Positions 63,200-64,000 of a stretch of DNA of 64,000 bases are shown here, one piece after another. Every line of letters begins with the position of its first letter. The stretch's first letter is position 1. The notes under the pieces are model-generated. The model saw nothing but the letters and a program-made list of their open reading frames with translations, had not been told where the DNA came from and did no database searches. The position numbers and the translations under genes were made by a program. Source of the DNA: Agarilytica sp045430345. Lineage in GTDB: Bacteria > Pseudomonadota > Gammaproteobacteria > Pseudomonadales > Cellvibrionaceae. The stretch spans positions 310,001 through 374,000 of the forward strand of contig JAILXT010000004.1 in the NCBI GenBank assembly GCA_045430345.1, read 5' to 3'.

Positions 63200-63955
63200 A
63201 TGCTGTCGATTAACGATCTACAAGCAAAGGTTGAAGATAAGCAAATTCTTAAAGGTTTAACCCTTGATGTTAAGCCTGGCGAAGTACACGCGATCATGGG
63301 GCCGAACGGTTCAGGTAAAAGTACGCTAGGGCATGTGCTTTCTGGAAGAGAAGGCTATGAAGTGATCGGCGGCAGTGTTGATTTTATGGGTAGGAATTTA
63401 TTCGATCTAGAGACTGAAGACCGAGCCCGTGAAGGGTTGTTTCTGGCATTTCAGTACCCCGTCGAAATTCCCGGTGTGAGTAATATGGAATTTCTTAAAG
63501 CGTCAGTGGATGCTGTGCGTGAGTACCGCGGGCAAGATGCTTTGGATTCTGTGGCGTTTATGAAAAAAGCGCGCGAGTTTTGTAAGGCGGTAAATTTAGA
63601 TCAAAACTTTTTGAAGCGCGGCGTAAACGAAGGTTTCTCTGGTGGAGAAAAGAAGCGCAACGAAATCATGCAAATGATGCTGCTTGAGCCGAAGCTTGCG
63701 ATTTTAGATGAAACAGATTCTGGCTTGGATATCGACGCCTTGCAGGTTGTTGCGGATGGCGTGAATTCTCTGCGTTCTGAAGACCGCTCTTTTATTGTAG
63801 TGACGCATTATCAGCGCTTGTTAAATTATATTGAGCCAGATTACGTACATGTGTTGGCTGGCGGTAAGATTATTAAGTCTGGCGATAAATCCTTAGCGCT
63901 AGAACTTGAAGAAAAAGGCTATGGTTGGCTCGACGGCGTGGGAGAGGTGGCCTAA
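63200..63955 (+). CDS. sufC: Fe-S assembly ATPase SufC
   Basis: 251 residues. ABC-type ATPase subunit of SufBC2D. Walker A GPNGSGKST, signature GFSGGEKKRNE, Walker B KLAILDETDSGLDIDALQV, all intact. GGAGA ribosome binding site nine bases upstream. 192 bases separate it from sufB, most of which is the palindromic element. The stop overlaps the sufD start (TAATG). Confidence 0.97.
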   Translation: MLSINDLQAKVEDKQILKGLTLDVKPGEVHAIMGPNGSGKSTLGHVLSGREGYEVIGGSVDFMGRNLFDLETEDRAREGLFLAFQYPVEIPGVSNMEFLKASVDAVREYRGQDALDSVAFMKKAREFCKAVNLDQNFLKRGVNEGFSGGEKKRNEIMQMMLLEPKLAILDETDSGLDIDALQVVADGVNSLRSEDRSFIVVTHYQRLLNYIEPDYVHVLAGGKIIKSGDKSLALELEEKGYGWLDGVGEVA

Positions 63956-64000
63956 TGTCGGATTTTGTTTCTCAAGCGGCGGCTTATGTGCCACATAATT
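63955..64000 (+). CDS. sufD: Start of sufD, cut by the window edge
   Basis: ATG overlaps the sufC stop by one base. The visible 15 residues (MSDFVSQAAAYVPHN) are too few to identify by themselves, but the position after sufBC strongly suggests SufD. Confidence 0.7.
   Translation, partial: MSDFVSQAAAYVPHN

Overview
The window is about 64 kb of a gammaproteobacterial chromosome at medium GC, with no insertion sequence, prophage or CRISPR array visible. Several core gene orders point to the Gammaproteobacteria: pepA-holC-x-valS, lptF-lptG divergent from pepA, queA-tgt-secD-secF, suhB/trmJ/iscR, and an Entner-Doudoroff set (gap, zwf, edd, eda). The many exported lipoproteins, FG-GAP repeat proteins, chemotaxis and c-di-GMP proteins suggest a free-living aquatic, perhaps marine, bacterium, possibly of the Cellvibrionales. 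That placement is an inference from gene content only.

Layout. 1-9.9 kb is accessory: the acidic tail of a truncated gene, a divergent GlpD-like flavoprotein, a cadherin-like/FG-GAP lipoprotein, an HBM-type chemoreceptor, a LysR regulator, a secreted Gly-Pro-Leu repeat protein and a PAS-GGDEF diguanylate cyclase. 9.8-18.9 kb is core: pepA, holC, an acidic hypothetical, valS and a Cys-rich lipoprotein on the minus strand, with the lipopolysaccharide permease genes lptF and lptG diverging from pepA. 19-21 kb holds an unknown exported protein and a class III nucleotidyl cyclase joined to an FHA domain. 21.1-26.6 kb is central carbon metabolism: gap facing zwf-edd-eda. 26.7-35.5 kb is mixed: an FG-GAP lipoprotein, two small lipoproteins, a CvfB-type RNA-binding protein, YaeQ, an HD-GYP protein, and an S9 peptidase paired with an unknown exported protein. 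35.7-41.2 kb has tRNA-Leu(CAA) and queA-tgt-secD-secF, without yajC at its usual place. 41.5-44.4 kb holds a hybrid histidine kinase and a separate response regulator.

44.4-50.7 kb is the most interesting region. It is a tightly packed six-gene minus-strand unit encoding an exported M48 metallopeptidase, a divergent sigma-70-like protein, a membrane-anchored zinc-finger anti-sigma-like protein, a caspase-fold peptidase with an intact His/Cys dyad, an outer-membrane beta-barrel protein and a DUF4384 lipoprotein. It looks like an envelope-sensing, protease-executing module with its own transcription switch. The function is unknown and the coupling is inferred from order and spacing.

50.8-57.9 kb carries an unknown lipoprotein, a MASE1-GAF-PAS-GGDEF-EAL protein, a class C beta-lactamase-fold lipoprotein and an alpha/beta hydrolase lipoprotein. 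58-64 kb is core again: suhB, trmJ, then iscR followed by an IscS-type desulfurase and sufB-sufC-sufD, an ISC/SUF hybrid Fe-S assembly cluster with a recognisable IscR operator and a palindromic repeat between sufB and sufC. sufD runs off the right edge.
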